Shown here piece by piece: positions 46,478 through 49,611 of a stretch of DNA of 49,611 bases (positions are counted from its first letter, which is position 1; every line of letters begins with the position of its first letter). This stretch comes from Oscillospiraceae bacterium (GTDB lineage Bacteria > Bacillota_A > Clostridia > Oscillospirales > Oscillospiraceae). A program made the translations under genes and the position numbers. The notes beneath the pieces are model-generated. The model was given only the letters and a program-made list of their open reading frames with translations. It did no database searches and was not told the DNA's origin. The DNA lies in NCBI GenBank assembly GCA_017381835.1, contig JAFOBK010000062.1, positions 1-49,611 of the forward strand, in the 5' to 3' direction.

Positions 46478-48685
46478 TTATTCTTCGGTCTTGGCTGCCT
46501 TCTTGGCAGTTCTCTTTGCCGCAGGCTTCTTTTCCGCGCTCTTCTCGGCAGCCTTCTTAGCAGGTGCCTTCTTAGCCGCAGGCTTCTTCTCAGCGGGCTC
46601 CTTTGCAGCGGTTTTCTTAGCCGCGGGTTTCTTGGCGGGAGCCTTCTTTGCAGGCTTCTCCTCAGCCACAGCTTCTGTGTGATCTTCTTCTGCAGGTTTT
46701 TCCTCCAGGATCTTATGCTCACTGAGCACCACGCAGGTACGGGCAGGCAGATACAGCTCCACATATTCCTGACCATTGAAGGTCTTGGTGAAGTAATCCT
46801 GATGTGCCACCTGGCCAAAGCCACCGTACTTTTCGTCATCGGAACACAGTTCCACAGTATACTTAGCCTTCGCATTCACAGGCACCAGCACGTTGGTCAG
46901 GCTGTAGGAAGAATGGAAATTGAAGGCAAACAGCAGGCCGTTACGGCTGAATACCATGGTCTGCTCAGGTCCCTTCATCAGCCGCAGATCACCCATGCGC
47001 TGTGCGAACATGTCATAGCGCTGGGTCAGCTTTACCATATCCTCATCGAAGTCATTGAGCCACTGGTACTTCAGGAAACCGTTATTCTTCAGGCTCCACT
47101 GACGGCGGCAGTAATGGAAGCTCCAGCCGTTGCCCTCACGGGGGAAGTCGATCCATTCGGGATGGCCGAATTCATTGCCCATAAAGTTCAGATAGCCTTC
47201 ACCGCCGCCTGCCAGGGTGAACAGACGGATCATCTTATGCAGTGCGATGGCGCGGTCAATCACCAGGTTGTGGCAATCCTTATTCATATCGGTGTACATA
47301 GCAGCGCCTGCCAGACGGAAGATCATAGTCTGATCGCCAACCAGCGCCTGGTCATGGGACTCTACATAAGCGATGGTGTTCTCACCGGGACGGCGCATAC
47401 ACATCTCGCCCCACATCTTATTGATATCCCAGAACTCATCCTGGCCCTTCACTGCCTTGATCCACATATCAGGCAGGCCCATGCCCAAACGGTAGTCAAA
47501 GCCGATACCGCCGTCTTCGATGGGCAGCGCCATACCTGGCATACCGGACATATCCTCTGCGATGGTCACCGCATTGGGATTCACCTGGCGAATCAGCTCG
47601 TTTGCCAGCTGCAGGTAGGTGATGGCATCGGTGTGGGTATTGTAAGAGAAGTACTTATCATTGGAGTTGAAGTCGGTACCCAGGCCGTGGTCATGGTAGA
47701 GCATGGAAGTAACACCGTCGAAGCGGAAGCCATCGAAATGGTACTCAGTCATCCAGAACTTCAGATTGGACAGCAGGAAGTGCAGAACACCGGTCTTGCC
47801 GTAGTCAAAGCACTTGGTACCCCAGGCAGGATGCTCACCCTTGTCACCATCATGGAAGAACTGCCAGGTGGTGCCGTCAAACATGTTGATGCCCTCTGCA
47901 GTGTTCTTAACCGCGTGGGAATGGACAACATCCAGCAGCACACGGATACCCATTTCATGAGCCTTGTTTACCAGATACTTCAGGTCCTCGGGCTTACCGA
48001 ACCAGGAGGATGCGGCAAAGAAATTGGAAACCTGGTAGCCGAAGGAGCCGTAGTAAGGATGCTCCATAATGGCCATCAGCTGGATGGTATTGTAACCGGC
48101 CTGCTTTACATGGGGCAGGGTATAATCGGCAAACTCACGGTAAGTACCGACCTTGCCCTCTTCCTGAGCCATACCCACATGAGCCTCGTAGATATACATC
48201 CGCTCTTCGCCCTTGAAGTCCGCATCGGTCCAGTTGAAGGTCTTCCAGTTATCCACCACCTCAGCGGTGAAAGCGGTGGTCTTGGGATCCTGCACAACGC
48301 GGCGGGCAAACAGAGGGATGTGCTCGGTGCGGGTCATATTGGCATCCACAACGGTCTTAACCTTGCAACCTTCCCACAGTTCATCTTCACCCAGGTAAAT
48401 CTCCCAGGAGCCATTACCCAAATTAGTCAGAGGATGGCTGGTCTGATTCCAGTTGTTAAATTCGCCTTCTAAGTACAGCTGATAAGCATTGGGTGCCCAC
48501 TCACGGTAAACCCAGCCGTTTTCCAAATGATGAATGCCATAGTAATGATGGGCATTTGCAAAATCATTGAGGGTCTGACCCTCACCCAAAATCCGGGACT
48601 TGGCGTTCCGGTAAAGTTCCATGCGGTAGTCAATATCCCAGGCAAACTGCTGCAGCTGGGGATTCAGTTCCAAAATACGATACAT
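46478..48685 (-). CDS. glgB: 1,4-alpha-glucan branching enzyme, eukaryotic-like GH13_8 type with Lys/Ala-rich tail (735 aa)
   Basis: Introduces alpha-1,6 branches in glycogen. CBM48-like domain with WAPNAYQLYLEGEFNNWNQ (about 64-82), GH13 barrel with QLMAIMEHPYYGSFGYQVSN, DVVHSHA, nucleophile Asp in DGFRFDGVTSML, acid Glu in VTIAEDMSGMPG, Asp in YVESHDQALVGD and an all-beta C-terminal domain. The wording of the core (MEHPYYGSFGYQV, DGGIGFDYRL) is that of GBE1-type enzymes, not bacterial GH13_9 GlgB. The last 70-80 residues are repeated AKKPAAKK units. ATG 48685 is behind AAAGGAC. The leader is about 175 nt long with a hairpin and a tiny frame. Confidence 0.93.
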   Translation of the reverse strand: MYRILELNPQLQQFAWDIDYRMELYRNAKSRILGEGQTLNDFANAHHYYGIHHLENGWVYREWAPNAYQLYLEGEFNNWNQTSHPLTNLGNGSWEIYLGEDELWEGCKVKTVVDANMTRTEHIPLFARRVVQDPKTTAFTAEVVDNWKTFNWTDADFKGEERMYIYEAHVGMAQEEGKVGTYREFADYTLPHVKQAGYNTIQLMAIMEHPYYGSFGYQVSNFFAASSWFGKPEDLKYLVNKAHEMGIRVLLDVVHSHAVKNTAEGINMFDGTTWQFFHDGDKGEHPAWGTKCFDYGKTGVLHFLLSNLKFWMTEYHFDGFRFDGVTSMLYHDHGLGTDFNSNDKYFSYNTHTDAITYLQLANELIRQVNPNAVTIAEDMSGMPGMALPIEDGGIGFDYRLGMGLPDMWIKAVKGQDEFWDINKMWGEMCMRRPGENTIAYVESHDQALVGDQTMIFRLAGAAMYTDMNKDCHNLVIDRAIALHKMIRLFTLAGGGEGYLNFMGNEFGHPEWIDFPREGNGWSFHYCRRQWSLKNNGFLKYQWLNDFDEDMVKLTQRYDMFAQRMGDLRLMKGPEQTMVFSRNGLLFAFNFHSSYSLTNVLVPVNAKAKYTVELCSDDEKYGGFGQVAHQDYFTKTFNGQEYVELYLPARTCVVLSEHKILEEKPAEEDHTEAVAEEKPAKKAPAKKPAAKKTAAKEPAEKKPAAKKAPAKKAAEKSAEKKPAAKRTAKKAAKTEE

Positions 48686-48782
48686 AGCCTTTGTCCTTTC
48701 AGATACATTTTTCTTGTGGTCATACAAAACCGGTATAAATTGCGAAATAATGCGAAACATCGCAGAACTAACATATTCTCAT

Positions 48783-48806
48783 ACCGCCGGATTTGGTGGC
48801 GGCGGT
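48783..48806 (-). promoter_or_regulatory. Hairpin in the glgB leader
   Basis: ACCGCCG (48783-48789) pairs with CGGCGGT (48800-48806), loop of ten. It lies midway in the 5' leader, downstream of a four-codon frame (M-F-F-S-stop, 48826-48840) that has AGGAGG in front. Confidence 0.45.
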
Positions 48807-48869
48807 CACCACGCAGAAGAAAAACTCACGAAAAAAACATTTCTGTGATTTCCTCCTGGGGGTGTTTGT

Positions 48870-48898
48870 ATTATAACATAACCCGTTTCAGATTTACA
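48870..48898 (-). promoter_or_regulatory. Likely promoter of glgB
   Basis: Minus strand TGTAAA (48893-48898), 17-nt spacer, TATAAT (48870-48875). The -10 is perfect, the -35 weak. The leader is about 180 nt. Confidence 0.6.
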
Positions 48899-48939
48899 TG
48901 GTTTTTCTGAAATTTTATATAAATTTTCGAAAAATTTCG

Positions 48940-48968
48940 TTGCAAAGCCCATCTCTTTGTGCTATAAT
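48940..48968 (+). promoter_or_regulatory. Promoter of the ABC ATPase gene
   Basis: TTGCAA (48940-48945), 17-nt spacer, TATAAT (48963-48968). It leaves a leader of about 210 nt before the ATG. Confidence 0.82.
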
Positions 48969-49080
48969 GCTAAATAGGATTTGTATGAGTGAATTTATGC
49001 AATCCACATCATTCCAAGCACAGCATGTCCTACTCCACAAAATAGGCATCCTGTGTATTAAAAAGGAGGATTTTCCGTCT

Positions 49081-49179
49081 GACTCACGGTGCGGCAGTGT
49101 GGAGACCTGTCGTAAAACTGTCGGAATTCTGCTTTCCGTCAGTAAGAACGCACGCGAAATGGTAGGTGCGTTTAGAGTC
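49081..49179 (+). ncRNA. Candidate structured leader RNA (closing stem with three hairpins)
   Basis: GACTC (49081-49085) pairs with GAGTC (49175-49179). Inside lie three consecutive hairpins: GCGGCAG/CTGTCGT (49091-49097, 49107-49113, two wobbles), ACTG-tc-GGAA/TTCC-gt-CAGT (49117-49126, 49134-49143) and AACGCAC/GTGCGTT (49147-49153, 49166-49172). The structure ends 7 nt before the start codon. It resembles a cis-regulatory RNA but matches no motif I can name. Confidence 0.45.
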
Positions 49180-49186
49180 GTAAATT

Positions 49187-49611
49187 ATGGCAAGCTTAAC
49201 CCTGAAGAACATCAAGAAAGTCTACCCCCACAGCAACGAAACCAAGAAGTCCAAGAAGAAGAAGGCTGCTGAGCCCGAAAAGAAGGTAAACCTGCAGATC
49301 ACCGATGAAGGTGTTGTCGCTGTTCAGGAGTTCAACCTGGAGATCAAGGACAAGGAATTCATCGTTCTGGTTGGTCCTTCCGGCTGCGGTAAGTCCACCA
49401 CCCTGCGTATGGTTGCAGGTCTGGAAGACATTTCCGGCGGCGAACTGTACATCGGCGATCGTCTGGTGAACGACGTTCCTCCCAAGGATCGTGACATCGC
49501 AATGGTTTTCCAGAACTACGCACTTTATCCTCACATGACCGTATTTGACAATATGGCATTCGGTCTTAAGTTGAGAAAGACCCCGAAGGATGAAATTAAG
49601 CGCCGCGTTGA
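49187..49611 (+). CDS. Sugar ABC transporter ATP-binding protein, MsmX/UgpC type (N-terminal part, runs off right edge)
   Basis: ATPase subunit for CUT1-family carbohydrate importers. The 141 visible codons hold [15 protein letters not shown], the Walker [20 protein letters not shown] (about 65-83), and the Q-loop [21 protein letters not shown] (about 105-125); the signature and Walker B lie beyond the window. Between the first strand and Walker A is an extra Lys-rich segment ([14 protein letters not shown], about 20-33), unlike standard MsmX. An in-frame TAA precedes ATG 49187, so this is the start, yet no ribosome site stands directly before it. It is divergent from glgB, hinting at shared carbohydrate metabolism. 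Confidence 0.92.
   Translation, partial: MASLTLKNIKKVYPHSNETKKSKKKKAAEPEKKVNLQITDEGVVAVQEFNLEIKDKEFIVLVGPSGCGKSTTLRMVAGLEDISGGELYIGDRLVNDVPPKDRDIAMVFQNYALYPHMTVFDNMAFGLKLRKTPKDEIKRRV

Noticed and set aside
46448..48472. A 674-codon open frame antisense to glgB on the plus strand
   Set aside because: It is a codon-bias shadow of glgB: no ribosome site, low-complexity start opposite the Lys/Ala tail, no recognisable domain.
48985..49272. Leader frame MSEFMQSTSF... overlapping the ABC ATPase start in another frame
   Set aside because: No ribosome site at its ATG, sequence unlike a protein, and it overlaps both the predicted RNA structure and the ATPase coding region.
1..49611. CRISPR array
   Set aside because: No regularly spaced short direct repeats were seen; the repeats found are either hairpins or the spoVAC remnants.

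Overview
The window looks like a spore-forming, low-to-mid G+C Firmicute of class Clostridia, probably an Oscillospirales-type gut bacterium. This rests on the gene set (spoVAC, plsX-rnc, trmFO, lipoproteins with Thr/Glu/Pro linkers, XRE/DUF2975 pairs), on strong GGAGG ribosome binding sites and on sigma-A promoters. The species cannot be named from sequence alone.

Layout. (1) 1-2430: minus-strand genes of an integrative conjugative element (ICE) or a remnant of one: a D12-class adenine methylase with an apparent N-terminal frameshift, a DUF4314 protein and small hypotheticals. They abut the 3' side of a tRNA-Gln(CTG) gene (2761-2834). (2) 2942-14880: housekeeping and stress genes: a DUF5662 protein, a MarR/MATE operon with a palindromic operator, an acyltransferase/AraC pair, an SDR/Gfo-Idh operon, a TraB/GumN lipoprotein, a DUF2975/XRE pair and a second MATE pump. 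(3) 14919-21192: an accessory block. Three truncated copies of the 3' end of spoVAC lie between an M20 peptidase, XRE, PAP2, GNAT, lipase and orphan genes, and one full-length spoVAC ends the series. The copies share terminators and, in two cases, promoters. Copy C is a mosaic of copies A and B. This repeat-bounded cassette arrangement is the most unusual thing here. (4) 21290-32509: a class IV aminotransferase, an AraC/GyrI-like regulator, and a roughly 9 kb minus-strand operon ktrB-ktrA-rRNA methyltransferase-dprA-topA-trmFO-plsX-rnc. (5) 32700-41003: a DUF5058 membrane protein pair with a membrane-anchored M20 peptidase, adenine deaminase, a split chromate transporter, tcdA and a third MATE pump. 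(6) 41045-49611: an MBOAT/DHHW polysaccharide O-acetylation pair, mntP behind a yybP-ykoY manganese riboswitch, a glycerol-1-phosphate dehydrogenase, a eukaryotic-type (GH13_8-like) glycogen branching enzyme with a histone-H1-like Lys/Ala tail, and the start of an MsmX/UgpC-type sugar ABC ATPase. The ATPase gene is preceded by a compact leader that can fold into a closing stem with three hairpins.

No CRISPR array, rRNA gene, transposase or integrase gene was seen.
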